Source: Streptomyces sp. NBC_00247 (GTDB lineage Bacteria; Actinomycetota; Actinomycetes; Streptomycetales; Streptomycetaceae). Taken from it: DNA of 64,000 nucleotides. The translations under genes were made by a program, and so were the position numbers. Location of the stretch: NCBI RefSeq assembly GCF_036188265.1, contig NZ_CP108093.1, forward strand, positions 5,166,001-5,230,000, in the 5' to 3' direction. Below the pieces are notes generated by a model. The model made no database searches and was not told the DNA's origin. It was given only the letters and a program-made list of their open reading frames with translations. Position 1 is the first letter of the stretch. The number at the start of each line of letters is the position of its first letter. Shown piece after piece: positions 24,341 through 32,657 of this stretch.

Positions 24341-25255
24341 TCAGACCTCGGCGTCTCTACTATCCGGCTTGGGGGAGGACCAAGTACCTGTGGGTGTCCT
24401 CACTCCGCCGGGACCCTCGAATGTGACCCGGGCCTCGAAGGAAGCGCGCCGTGTCGCGCGGCGGAGCGCCCGCAGGAGTACCGGTCCCACGGCGAGGGTC
24501 AGCACCACGGTCAGGGCCGCCCGGCCCAGGTCCCAGCCGAGCGAGGTGGTCAGGCAGTACGCCAGGAAGCGGACCAGGTTCTCGTGCACCGGGTCGCCCG
24601 CCACGAAGGAGATGCCCGAGCCGAGACCGGGCACGATCGTCCAGCCGTAGAGGTTCATCACCGTGCCGTACAGCAAGGAGGCCACCGCGCCGTACGCCGC
24701 GAGCAGAGCGGTCTCCGCCCGGCCGCGCAGCCGCTCCGGCCCCGGCAGCAGCCCCGCACCCATGGTGAACCAGGCCATCGACAGCATCTGGAACGGCATC
24801 CACGGCCCCACCCCGCCGGTGAGCAGCGCCGACGCGAACATCGTCACCGCGCCCAGCACGAAGCCGAAGCCGGGGCCGAGCACCCGCCCGCTGAGGACCA
24901 TCAGGAAGAACATCGGTTCCAGCCCGGCCGTCCCCGCGCCCAGCGGGCGCAGGGCCGCGCCCACCGCCGCGAGGACCCCGAGCATCGCGACCGCCTTCGC
25001 GTCCAGGCCGGCGTCCGCGATCGTCGCCACGGCCACCGCCACCAGCAGCGGCAGCAGCGCGCCGAACAGCCAGGGCGCGTCCGCCGCGTGGGCGGTGCCG
25101 AACGAGGGCCCGGCGAGCAGCGGCCAGCCGAAGGCCGCCACCCCCACCGCGCTCACCAGCACCAGCGCCACGACCGAACGCGGCCCCAGCCGGACCGCGC
25201 GGACGGGGCGGACCCGCTCGGCCTTCTCGCTTTCGGGGAGCGTGATGCCGGTCAT
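24341..25255 (-). CDS. ECF transporter S component (substrate-binding membrane subunit)
   Basis: 304 residues from ATG at 25255, overlapping the ATPase stop by ATGA. About six to seven hydrophobic spans are visible (VVALVLVSAVGVAAFGWPLL; LLPLLVAVAVATIADAG; FGFVLGAVTMFASALLTGG; WFTMGAGLLPG). The GGVGPWMPFQMLSMAW segment resembles the EcfT-contacting helix 1 region (A-x-x-x-A-like small-residue surface) and loop of S components for vitamins. It is annotated in related Streptomyces as an ECF transporter S component of unproven specificity. As last gene of a five-gene overlapping operon with EcfT and fused ATPases it forms a dedicated group I transporter. Cobalt or cobalamin-related cargo is a guess from the secreted partner. 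Confidence 0.82.
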   Translation of the reverse strand: MTGITLPESEKAERVRPVRAVRLGPRSVVALVLVSAVGVAAFGWPLLAGPSFGTAHAADAPWLFGALLPLLVAVAVATIADAGLDAKAVAMLGVLAAVGAALRPLGAGTAGLEPMFFLMVLSGRVLGPGFGFVLGAVTMFASALLTGGVGPWMPFQMLSMAWFTMGAGLLPGPERLRGRAETALLAAYGAVASLLYGTVMNLYGWTIVPGLGSGISFVAGDPVHENLVRFLAYCLTTSLGWDLGRAALTVVLTLAVGPVLLRALRRATRRASFEARVTFEGPGGVRTPTGTWSSPKPDSRDAEV

Positions 25256-27045
25256 GCGCCCGCCTCCAGGGCCGTGCGGACCTGGCTCACGGTGAGCCAC
25301 TCCTGGGGGGCGAGGATCTTCGCCGTCTGCGGGGCGTACGCGGGGGAGGAGACCACGACCTGCCGGGTCGGGCCGTCCGCGACGACCTCCCCGCCGGCCA
25401 GGATCACCACCCGGTCGGCGAGTTCCGCCGCCAGCTCCACGTCGTGGGTGGCCAGGACGATTCCGTGCCCCTCGGCCGCCAGCGCCCGGAGCACCCCGAC
25501 CAGGCGGGACTTTGCCGCGTAGTCGAGGCCCCGGGTCGGCTCGTCCAGCAGGATCAGCGGCGGTCGGGCGGTGAGTACGAGAGCCAGCGCCAGGGTCAGC
25601 CGCTGGCCCTCGGAGAGGTCACGGGGGTGGGTGTCGTCCGGCACTCCGGGCAGCAGCCGGGAGACGAGTGCCCGGCAGCTGCCCGCCGGAGCCCCCGCGT
25701 CGGCGTCGGCCGCCGCGCACTCGGCGGCGACCGTCTCCGCGTACAGCAGGTCGCGGGGCTCCTGCGGCACCAGCCCGACCCGGCGCACCATGGTGCGCGG
25801 GTCCGTACGGGACGGCTCCAGGCCGCCCACCCGGACCCGCCCGCCGGTGGGCGCGACCATGCCGACGAGCGCCCCGAGCAGGGTGGACTTCCCGGCGCCG
25901 TTGCGCCCCATCAGAGCCACGGTCTCGCCGGCCCGGACGTCCAGGGTCACCGCGCGCAACGCCTCCACCCGGCCGCGCCGCACCCCGAGACCCTCGGCCC
26001 GGGCCAGCGGCTCGGCGGGGCCGGGAACGGGATCGAAGCCAAAGCCGGAGCCGGTGGTACGGGCCCGGCGTGTGCGCCGGAGCCCGAAGAAACCGGTGCG
26101 CGGCGCGGGCGCCGGGTCGGGGCTCCCTGGAGCGGGGGCGTGCGCGTCGTCCACGCCGGGCGCGACTCCCGCGCCGGGCGCCAGGTCCGTGGGAGGTACG
26201 GACAGCGGCGCCGGACCTGCGGGCGACCGGTCGGCCAGCCGCTCCCGCAGCCCTCCCGCCCGCCGCCTCGCGTCGCGTACGGAGAGCGGCAGCGGGTCCC
26301 AGCCCGCCAGCAGCCCCAGTTCGGCGACGGGCGGCCGGACCGGCGAGACGGCCATGACCTCCGCCGGGGGGCCGACGACCGGCGCGGCACCGGGCGCGGG
26401 CAGCAGCACGACCCGGTCCGCGTACTGCACCACGCGCTCCAGCCGGTGCTCGGCCATCAGCACGGTCGTGCCCAGGTCGTGCACGAGGCGCTGGAGCACC
26501 GCGAGGACCTCCTCGGCCGCCGCCGGGTCCAGCGCGGACGTCGGCTCGTCGAGCACCAGCACCTTCGGGTGCGGGGTCAGCACCGAACCGATCGCGACCC
26601 GCTGCCGCTGGCCGCCGGAGAGCGTGGCGATCGGCCTCTCCCGCAGCTCCGCGAGCCCCAGCAGATCGAGGGTCTCCTCCACCCGGCGGCGCATCACGGC
26701 CGGGGCGAGGCCCAACGACTCCATGCCGTAGGCGAGTTCGTCCTCGACGGTGTCGGTGACGAAGTGCGCCGACGGGTCCTGGCCCACCGTGCCCACCAGA
26801 TCGGCGAGTTCACGCGGCTTGTGGGTGCGCGTGTCCCGCCCGCCGACCGTCACCCGGCCGCTCAGCGTCCCCCCGGTGAAGTGCGGAACCAGGCCCGGGA
26901 CCGCGCCGAGCAGTGTCGACTTGCCGACCCCGGAAGGGCCGACCAGCAGCACCAGCTCCCCCTCGGGCACGGTCAGATCGACGCCCGACAGGGTGGGCTC
27001 GGCCGCGCCCTCGTACCGCAGGGAGACCTGCTCGAACCGGATCAC
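25252..27045 (-). CDS. Fused double ABC ATPase of the ECF transporter (EcfA-EcfA')
   Basis: 597 residues from GTG at 27045 (GGAGGACCA upstream, GTGA overlap with the EcfT stop). The first ATPase (1-230) has Walker A GPSGVGKSTLLG (~37), signature TLSGGQRQRVAIGS (~143), Walker B VLVLDEPTSALDP and a H-loop MAEHRLERV. A ~120-residue Pro/Ala linker follows. The second ATPase (~360-597) has GRNGAGKSTLLG, DLSEGQRLTLALALVL (signature L-S-E-G-Q) and LILLDEPTRGLDY. Such EcfA1A2 fusions power uptake of vitamins or metals. The second signature's S-E-G-Q replaces S-G-G-Q, as in many EcfA' domains. Confidence 0.92.
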   Translation of the reverse strand: MIRFEQVSLRYEGAAEPTLSGVDLTVPEGELVLLVGPSGVGKSTLLGAVPGLVPHFTGGTLSGRVTVGGRDTRTHKPRELADLVGTVGQDPSAHFVTDTVEDELAYGMESLGLAPAVMRRRVEETLDLLGLAELRERPIATLSGGQRQRVAIGSVLTPHPKVLVLDEPTSALDPAAAEEVLAVLQRLVHDLGTTVLMAEHRLERVVQYADRVVLLPAPGAAPVVGPPAEVMAVSPVRPPVAELGLLAGWDPLPLSVRDARRRAGGLRERLADRSPAGPAPLSVPPTDLAPGAGVAPGVDDAHAPAPGSPDPAPAPRTGFFGLRRTRRARTTGSGFGFDPVPGPAEPLARAEGLGVRRGRVEALRAVTLDVRAGETVALMGRNGAGKSTLLGALVGMVAPTGGRVRVGGLEPSRTDPRTMVRRVGLVPQEPRDLLYAETVAAECAAADADAGAPAGSCRALVSRLLPGVPDDTHPRDLSEGQRLTLALALVLTARPPLILLDEPTRGLDYAAKSRLVGVLRALAAEGHGIVLATHDVELAAELADRVVILAGGEVVADGPTRQVVVSSPAYAPQTAKILAPQEWLTVSQVRTALEAGA

Positions 27046-28199
27046 TGGTCCTCCTTCGGATGCGGCGGCACGGCAGCCGGACGCGGGGGCACGGGGGCGG
27101 CGAACGCGGGCAGCAGCCCGATCAGGATGCCCGCGGCGGGCCACAGCGGCAGCACCGGCGGGACCGGCGGGACGACGCCGGGCCGCAGCGCCGCCGGGTC
27201 CACCGAACCCGCGCGGATCATCACCGCGGCCACCAGCACGCCGGACCCCGCCACCAGCCAGGCCCGCACGTCCCAGCGGTCGGGCCGGTACCGGGTGCGC
27301 ACCGAGCGCCGCCCGCCCAGGCGCAGCCCGCCCGTCGCCGCGACCAGGCCCGCAAGCAGCAGCGGCAGCCCGTAGACCGCGCCCTCCGCGGCGAGCAGCC
27401 CGTACGTACCGGCACACACCCCCAGCAGACCGCCGAGGGTGAGGACGTTCGTGGTGTGCCGGACGCGGGCGGGTACCCGGGCGGTCCGCCCGTAGCCGCG
27501 CGCGTCCATCGAGGCGGCCACCGCCACCGACCGTTCCAGCGCGCCCTCCAGCACCGGCAGACCGATCTGGGCGACCGCCCGGACACCGCCGGTGGGACGG
27601 CCCCGCAGCCGCCGGGCGGTGCGCAGCCGCGCCACGTCCGCGACCATGTTCGGCGCGAACGTCATGGCGACGACGACCGCGACCCCCGCCTCGTACAGCG
27701 CGCCCGGCAGCGACTTCAGCAACCGGGCGGGACTGGCGAGGGAGTTGGCAGCGCCGACACAGATCAGCAGGGCGGCCATCCGTGCCCCGTCGTACAGCGA
27801 GAAGAGCATCTGCTCCCCGGTCACCCGGCCGCCGATCCGGACGCCCTCGGCCCAGCCGGGCAGCGGCACCTCGGGGAGGGTGAAGAGGGTGTGCGTACCC
27901 GGGATCGACGACCCCAGGAACGCCGAGAACAGCAGCCGCACCCCGACGACGAACAGACCCAGTTTGACGAACGCCCCGTACGACCGGGCCCACGGTGCGT
28001 CCGTACGCCGTGCGGCCACCACGTAACCCGCCACCCCGACCAGCAGCCCGAGCAGCAGCGGGTTGGTGGTGCGGGACGCGGCGGTCGCCAGACCCAGCGC
28101 CCACAGCCACCACGCCCCGGCGGGCAGCGCGTTGCTCCGGTGCCCCCCGGGGGCGCGCAGGCCGCGCAGGCGTCCCGTGGCGGCGGGAAGGCGGCTCAT
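27042..28199 (-). CDS. ECF transporter transmembrane protein EcfT
   Basis: 385 residues from ATG at 28199 (ATGA overlap with the preceding stop). At least seven hydrophobic segments. Conserved EcfT features: a first coupling-type region (ARLRTARRLRGRP near 200) and the cytoplasmic signature AASMDARGYGRTARVP (~235), where A-R-G contacts the ATPases. The C-terminal half adds three more membrane segments and a Pro-rich tail. Role: scaffold that couples ATP hydrolysis by the fused ATPase to toppling of the S component. Confidence 0.9.
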   Translation of the reverse strand: MSRLPAATGRLRGLRAPGGHRSNALPAGAWWLWALGLATAASRTTNPLLLGLLVGVAGYVVAARRTDAPWARSYGAFVKLGLFVVGVRLLFSAFLGSSIPGTHTLFTLPEVPLPGWAEGVRIGGRVTGEQMLFSLYDGARMAALLICVGAANSLASPARLLKSLPGALYEAGVAVVVAMTFAPNMVADVARLRTARRLRGRPTGGVRAVAQIGLPVLEGALERSVAVAASMDARGYGRTARVPARVRHTTNVLTLGGLLGVCAGTYGLLAAEGAVYGLPLLLAGLVAATGGLRLGGRRSVRTRYRPDRWDVRAWLVAGSGVLVAAVMIRAGSVDPAALRPGVVPPVPPVLPLWPAAGILIGLLPAFAAPVPPRPAAVPPHPKEDQ

Positions 28200-28930
28200 C
28201 GCCGGCGGCGGGCCTGGAAGACGGCGGCGGCGCCGAGGACCACGACGGCACCGATCCCGGCGAGCACACCGACGGACGGACCACCACCGTCACCGTCCGC
28301 CGACCCGCCGGACGGAGCGGCCGAAGTGGCCGGAGAGCTCGCGGAGGCCGCGGTCCCGGTGGGCGCCGGTGAGGCGTCGCCCGCGATCTGCTCGCCGCAG
28401 CCGCTCTGCGGGTAGCCGGAGATGGCGCAGAGCAGCGCCGCGCTGTCGTACCGCAGCGGCTTCGCGACCGAGGCCAGCGCCTCGGCGGTGCTCGCGTCCG
28501 GGGCGACCCGGGCGCAGGCGGTGCGCGGCGCGGGCGGCTGCTCCCCGGCGGGGGCGTCGGCCGCCGTACCGGGGTCGATGACCAGGGCCACGCGCTTGCT
28601 GCCGTCCTTCGCGGGAGTGTCCCCGCAGACGGCGGCGAAGTCGGGGGCGCGGCGCGGCCGGGCCGCGTCGCCGGAGTCCTCGCTCACCGCGAACCGGAAG
28701 CCCTGGACCGCCCCGTCGTCCGGGCGGACGAGGGACGGCCCCTGGGTGGCGTACGTCCACCGCGAGCCGTCGCCCTCCCAGAAGGACCAGTAGCGGTACC
28801 CGGCGGCCTCGGCGGTGCCCGCGACGCAGAACGACACCGCCGCCGCGAGCGCCGTCAGCAGGGCGAGCGCCACCGCACGGCGGACGCGGCTTCGTCGCGG
28901 CGGCCGGCTCAGGAGCCCGGGGGCGGTCAC
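28196..28930 (-). CDS. SCO2322-family secreted/anchored protein
   Basis: 244 residues from GTG at 28930 (GTGA overlap with the upstream gene). The signal peptide is basic then LALLTALAAAVSFCVAGTAEAAG. The mature domain opens YRYWSFWEGDGSRWTYATQG and has FRFAVSEDSGDAARP, the hallmark of the SCO2322 family, found only with this transporter operon in actinobacteria. Paired cysteines occur near 125, 155, 185 and 196. A Ser/Ala/Gly-rich stretch precedes a C-terminal membrane helix (VGVLAGIGAVVVLGAAAVFQ) and RRRR tail, so it is anchored outside the cell. It probably presents ligand to the ECF transporter; the ligand is unknown. Confidence 0.85.
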   Translation of the reverse strand: MTAPGLLSRPPRRSRVRRAVALALLTALAAAVSFCVAGTAEAAGYRYWSFWEGDGSRWTYATQGPSLVRPDDGAVQGFRFAVSEDSGDAARPRRAPDFAAVCGDTPAKDGSKRVALVIDPGTAADAPAGEQPPAPRTACARVAPDASTAEALASVAKPLRYDSAALLCAISGYPQSGCGEQIAGDASPAPTGTAASASSPATSAAPSGGSADGDGGGPSVGVLAGIGAVVVLGAAAVFQARRRR

Positions 28931-30195
28931 CGGCCGCCCTTGTCCTTGCGCCGGTTGCTGAGCAGGAAGCCGATACCTGCGCCGAAGGCCAGGCCGACGC
29001 CCACCAGCCACCACACGCTGACCCCGGAGTCGTCGTCGGTGGCGGCGGCGGACGCGGAGGCGGGGGTCGGAGTGGGCGAGGGGACCGCGGTCGCGGCGGG
29101 CGCCGGGCCGGTCGCGTTGAGCTGGGCGACGAGGTCGGCACCGCCGAAGTCGCGGGCGTCGGTGCCGGTCGCGTGCGCCGCGAGGATCAGCTGCGCGTAC
29201 GCGGCCGGGCCGGACTGCTTCGCCCAGGCGGCGGAGTTCTTCTCCAGCCAGGTGACGGCGGAGGCGGCCTTGTCGCGGTGGCCGGACGCGGCGAGCGCCA
29301 CGACGGCGTCGGCGGTGTTGCCGAAGTCGGGCTGCGGGTCGGTGGTCTCCGCACCCGGCATGGGCGCCTGGTCGAGGTGGCCGGAGGCGGCGAGCGCGGT
29401 GGTCAGCCAGTGCGCGCCGTTCTGGGCGACCTGCTCGGTGGTGAGGCCGGTGCCGGTGGTGCAGACGGGGGCCTTGCCGGCGTTGGAGCTGCCGGCGGCC
29501 AGGCCCTTGCCCATGGTGCCGAGGACCGCCGCCGCCGTGGCGTCCGCGTTGGCGGCCGGCTTGCCCTTCTTGACCGGCTGGTAGGCGAACGCGCCGCCGT
29601 CCTCGTCGCCGCACGGCAGCGCGAGGGAGCGCAGCAGGTCGTACGGGGTGTGCCCGGCGGACGAGGTCACGTCGGCCAGCTTCTTGCCCGCACGGGCGAA
29701 GGCGCCGGCGACTATCGCGGTCGAGTTCGCGTCGCTCGGGCTGCCGGCGGAGTAGCCCCAGCCGCCGTCGTCGTTCTGCACGGACGCCAGCCAGTCGATG
29801 CCGTTCTCCACGGCCGCCTTCTCGCCGGTCAGCTCGGCGAGCGCCTGCACGGCGGCGGCGGTGGCGTTGGTGTCCGTCATCGTCTTGGCGTCGCACGGCT
29901 CGCGGAAGTCCCGGTAGGAGGCGAAGGCACCGCTGTCGCACTGCTGGAGCTTCAGCCAGTCCACCGCCTCCACGGACGGGGTGACGTACTCGATCTTCTG
30001 GGCCAGGAAGGCCAGCGACTGGCGCCAGACACCGTCGTACGTCGGGTCCGAGGTGCCGTACAGCCCGGCGTGCGGGTCGGAGGGCACGGTGGGGGAGGCG
30101 GAGGGCGACGGGGAGTCCGCCAGCGCCGCCGGGGCGGCGAACGCCAGGAGCACGGCGGTGGACGCGAGCGCGGCTGCGCCGCGGCGTACGGTCAT
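28927..30195 (-). CDS. Cell-surface prenyltransferase/squalene-oxidase-repeat (intrinsic-factor-like) protein
   Basis: 422 residues from ATG at 30195. Signal peptide (ALASTAVLLAFAAPAALADS), then an alpha/alpha barrel of repeated QW-like units (WLASVQNDDGGWGYSAGSP; GGAFAYQPVKKG; AHWLTTALAASG), as in prenyltransferase/squalene-cyclase repeats and in transcobalamin/intrinsic factor. A Pro/Thr/Ala stalk precedes a C-terminal membrane helix (VWWLVGVGLAFGAGIGFLLS) and RRKDKGGR anchor. It lacks the DCTAE or QxxDGSW cyclase motifs, so a binding role is likelier than catalysis. As first gene of the ECF operon it fits a surface receptor that captures a corrinoid-like ligand; that cargo is inferred. Confidence 0.8.
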   Translation of the reverse strand: MTVRRGAAALASTAVLLAFAAPAALADSPSPSASPTVPSDPHAGLYGTSDPTYDGVWRQSLAFLAQKIEYVTPSVEAVDWLKLQQCDSGAFASYRDFREPCDAKTMTDTNATAAAVQALAELTGEKAAVENGIDWLASVQNDDGGWGYSAGSPSDANSTAIVAGAFARAGKKLADVTSSAGHTPYDLLRSLALPCGDEDGGAFAYQPVKKGKPAANADATAAAVLGTMGKGLAAGSSNAGKAPVCTTGTGLTTEQVAQNGAHWLTTALAASGHLDQAPMPGAETTDPQPDFGNTADAVVALAASGHRDKAASAVTWLEKNSAAWAKQSGPAAYAQLILAAHATGTDARDFGGADLVAQLNATGPAPAATAVPSPTPTPASASAAATDDDSGVSVWWLVGVGLAFGAGIGFLLSNRRKDKGGR

Positions 30196-30294
30196 GACTG
30201 GCGAGGGCCTCTCCTGCGGGGGCCGGGCGCGGGCACGTGTCCGTGCCGGGCTCGGCTCCGTCTGTGGCGACGGATGCGGGCCACCGGACGTCCC

Positions 30295-30445
30295 GGCGGC
30301 ATCGGCCGTTCCTGCCCGCGCACCGGATTCCGCCCGTAGCGCGGGCGGTTCACGGACGGCTACGGCCCGGGTGCGGACCGGGGCCGGGCGGGGGTGCGGT
30401 ACCGGTCCGGTCCGGTTTCCCCCGTACGGGCGTGATGAACGACGG
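30295..30445 (-). promoter_or_regulatory. Possible cobalamin-riboswitch-like leader of the ECF operon
   Basis: On the operon's strand the leader contains GGGGAAACCGG...CCGGTACCGCACCCCCGCC (complement of about 30383-30425) and, some 75 bases later, GGGCAGGAACGGCC (complement of 30304-30317). These loosely resemble the GGGAAxCCGGTG...CCGG...CCCGCC core and the AxxCAGGAxxCxxGCC B12 box of cobalamin riboswitches. The diagnostic GCCACTG is absent, so the element would be degenerate or only coincidental. The rest of 30196-30506 shows nothing else recognisable. Confidence 0.25.
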
Positions 30446-30506
30446 GTTCACTCTACCGGGGGAGCCGGGAGCCGCCCCGGGGGCGGTCGGCCGCAGGGCC
30501 CGCAGG

Positions 30507-31103
30507 TCACGGGTCGAGCAGCCGGCAGACCGTCTCGATGTCGGTGCGCACCTGCCCCGCCGGGGCGCGGCCGGAGAGCCAGGAGGCGAGGGCGCAGTGC
30601 CAGGTGTGCTCGATCACCCGCACCGCCGACAGCTGTCCGGTGTCCGGGCCCGTCAGCCCCGCCGCGTCCAGGACGACCTCCCGGACCAGCCGGGAGACCG
30701 CGTCCGCCTCCGCGCGCACGCTCCGGTCGGCGCACGTCCAGGCCCGCAGCATGGCGTCCGCCAGCTCCGGTTCGCGGCGCAGCGCCCCGAAGGTGCGCAG
30801 CAGGGTCGCGGCGGCCCGCTCGCCGGGGGTGGCCCCGGCCGGCGGGTGGTCGGCCAGCGTGGTGCGGAGCAGCCGCAGCCGGTCGTGGAGGGTGGCGACC
30901 AGCAGGTGCACCTTGGACGGGAAGTAGCGGTAGAGGGTGCCGAGAGCGACCCCGGCGGCCTCCGCGACCTCCCGCATCTGCACGGCTTCGAAGCCGCCCC
31001 GCCCGGCGAGTTCCGCGGTGGCGTCCAGGATGCGGGCGCGGCGGGCCCGCTGGCCCGCGGTGAGGGGGAGTGCCGGCGGCCGGGCGTCAGCGGTCATGGG
31101 CAC
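30507..31103 (-). CDS. KstR-family TetR transcriptional repressor
   Basis: 198 residues from GTG at 31103 (GGAGG eight bases upstream; ATG at 31097 is in frame). The HTH, ARILDATAELAGRGGFEAVQ then MREVAEAAGVALGTLYRYFPSKVHLL, is very close to mycobacterial KstR, the repressor of cholesterol and lipid catabolism, whose ligand is a CoA-thioester of a sterol intermediate. The C-terminal domain (MLRAWTCADRSVRAEADAVS; VIEHTWHCALASWLSGRAPA) also follows KstR. A perfect match to the KstR operator TNNAACNNGTTNNA lies in the divergent promoter. It probably represses itself and the glycosyltransferase operon; in Streptomyces it may act on fatty-acid or sterol genes elsewhere. Confidence 0.88.
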   Translation of the reverse strand: MPMTADARPPALPLTAGQRARRARILDATAELAGRGGFEAVQMREVAEAAGVALGTLYRYFPSKVHLLVATLHDRLRLLRTTLADHPPAGATPGERAAATLLRTFGALRREPELADAMLRAWTCADRSVRAEADAVSRLVREVVLDAAGLTGPDTGQLSAVRVIEHTWHCALASWLSGRAPAGQVRTDIETVCRLLDP

Positions 31104-31199
31104 CCTCTTCCCCTCCGTGCCGTGGCGCGAATCACCTGATCCGGTCGTCGCGCCGACGCTACCTGCCGGTAGATTCGATCCTCATTGGACGGGCCGGTC

Positions 31200-31213
31200 T
31201 GAAACTTGTTCCA
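31200..31213 (+). promoter_or_regulatory. KstR-type operator in the divergent promoter
   Basis: TGAAACTTGTTCCA matches the KstR consensus TNNAACNNGTTNNA at every fixed position. It lies between the TetR gene (start 31103) and the glycosyltransferase gene (start 31268), 55 bases upstream of the latter. An additional inverted repeat, CTACC-TGCC-GGTAG, lies 30 bases further left. Confidence 0.75.
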
Positions 31214-31267
31214 GATTATCGGCAGCGGTTACGCTCCGGCGAAACGCAGTGACGAAGGGGGCCGGGA

Positions 31268-32581
31268 GTGACCGCTGAGGCCATGAGGACGGACCCCGGC
31301 GCGGGACACGGCGCACCCACCGGGCCGGACGACCGCCCGCTGCGGATCGCCCTCCTCACGTACAAGGGCAACCCGTTCTGCGGCGGCCAGGGCGTCTACG
31401 TGCGTCACCTCGGCCGCGAGCTGGCACGCCTGGGCCACAGCGTTGAGGTGATCGGCGCCCAGCCCTACCCGGTGCTCGACGCGGGCGTCCCGCTCACCGA
31501 ACTGCCCAGCCTCGACCTCTACCGGCAGCCCGACCCGTTCCGGACGCCCGGGTGGGGCGAGTACCGCGACTGGATCGACCTCGCGGAGGTCGCCACCATG
31601 TGGACCGGCGGGTTCCCCGAACCGCTCACCTTCTCGCTGCGAGCCGGACGCCATCTGCGCTCCCGGCGCGGCGAGTTCGACGTGGTCCACGACAACCAGA
31701 CGCTCGGCTACGGCCTGCTCGGCGACCTCGGCGCCCCGCTCGTCACCACCATCCACCACCCCATCACCGTCGACCGCCGGCTCGACCTGGCCGCCGCGCC
31801 GACCCGCCGACGCGCCCTCTCCGTACGCCGCTGGTACGGCTTCACCCGCATGCAGAAGCGCGTCGCCCGCCGGATGCCGCACGTCCTCACCGTCTCGGGC
31901 TCGTCGCGCCAGGAGATCGTCGACGACCTCGGGGTGCGCCCCGACCGCGTCGACGTCGTCCACATCGGCGCCGACACCGACCTCTGGTCGCCCGACCCGT
32001 CGGTCCGTGAGGTGCCCGGCCGGATCGTCACCACCTCCAGCGCCGACGTCCCCCTCAAGGGGCTCGTCCACCTCGTGGAGGCGCTCGGCAAGGTCCGGGC
32101 CGGCCACCCCGGCGCCCACCTCGTCGTCGTCGGCAAGCGCGCCGAGGACGGCCCCGTGGCCCGGGCCATCGAACGCCTCGGCCTCGCGGACGCCGTCGAG
32201 TTCGTCAAGGGCATCAGCGACGCCGAACTCGTCGACCTGGTGCGCGGCGCACAGGTCGCCTGCGTCCCCTCGCTGTACGAGGGGTTCTCGTTGCCCGCCG
32301 CCGAGGCGATGGCCACCTCCACCCCGCTCGTGGCCACCACCGGCGGCGCGATCCCCGAGGTCACCGGCCGCGACGGGGAGACCTGCCTCGCCGTGCCGCC
32401 CGGTGACCCCGACGCGCTCGCCACCGCCCTCACCCGGATGCTGGACGACCCGGAGCTGCGCGCCCGGCTCGGCGCGGCCGGCCGTGACCGGGTACTGGCC
32501 AACTTCACCTGGGCCAGGGCGGCGGCCGGCACCGCCGACCTCTACCGCCGGGCCATCGCCGCCCGGGGCGTCCGCGGATGA
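31268..32581 (+). CDS. Family 4 (GT-B) glycosyltransferase
   Basis: 437 residues from GTG at 31268 (AAGGGGG upstream). N-lobe: LRIALLTYKGNPFCGGQGVY (~25-44; G-G-x-G-x-Y acceptor loop), HLGRELARLGHSVEVIGAQP. C-lobe: TTSSADVPLKGLVHLVEAL (~255) and the nucleotide-sugar motif VPSLYEGFSLPAAEAMATST (~337-356; E-G-F-x-x-P-x-x-E-A), followed by PLVATTGGAIPEV. This is a retaining GT4 transferase, probably using a UDP- or GDP-sugar on a lipid or small-molecule acceptor. First gene of a conserved three-gene unit with the methyltransferase and the alpha-barrel enzyme, under a KstR-like operator, suggesting synthesis of a glycosylated lipid or terpenoid. Confidence 0.92.
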   Translation: MTAEAMRTDPGAGHGAPTGPDDRPLRIALLTYKGNPFCGGQGVYVRHLGRELARLGHSVEVIGAQPYPVLDAGVPLTELPSLDLYRQPDPFRTPGWGEYRDWIDLAEVATMWTGGFPEPLTFSLRAGRHLRSRRGEFDVVHDNQTLGYGLLGDLGAPLVTTIHHPITVDRRLDLAAAPTRRRALSVRRWYGFTRMQKRVARRMPHVLTVSGSSRQEIVDDLGVRPDRVDVVHIGADTDLWSPDPSVREVPGRIVTTSSADVPLKGLVHLVEALGKVRAGHPGAHLVVVGKRAEDGPVARAIERLGLADAVEFVKGISDAELVDLVRGAQVACVPSLYEGFSLPAAEAMATSTPLVATTGGAIPEVTGRDGETCLAVPPGDPDALATALTRMLDDPELRARLGAAGRDRVLANFTWARAAAGTADLYRRAIAARGVRG

Positions 32582-32657
32582 CCCCCCGCGACGGCTCCGC
32601 CGACTCCGCCACAGCCTCCGCTCGTGCCCGTACCACCGACCTCGAAGGCAGGCCCCC

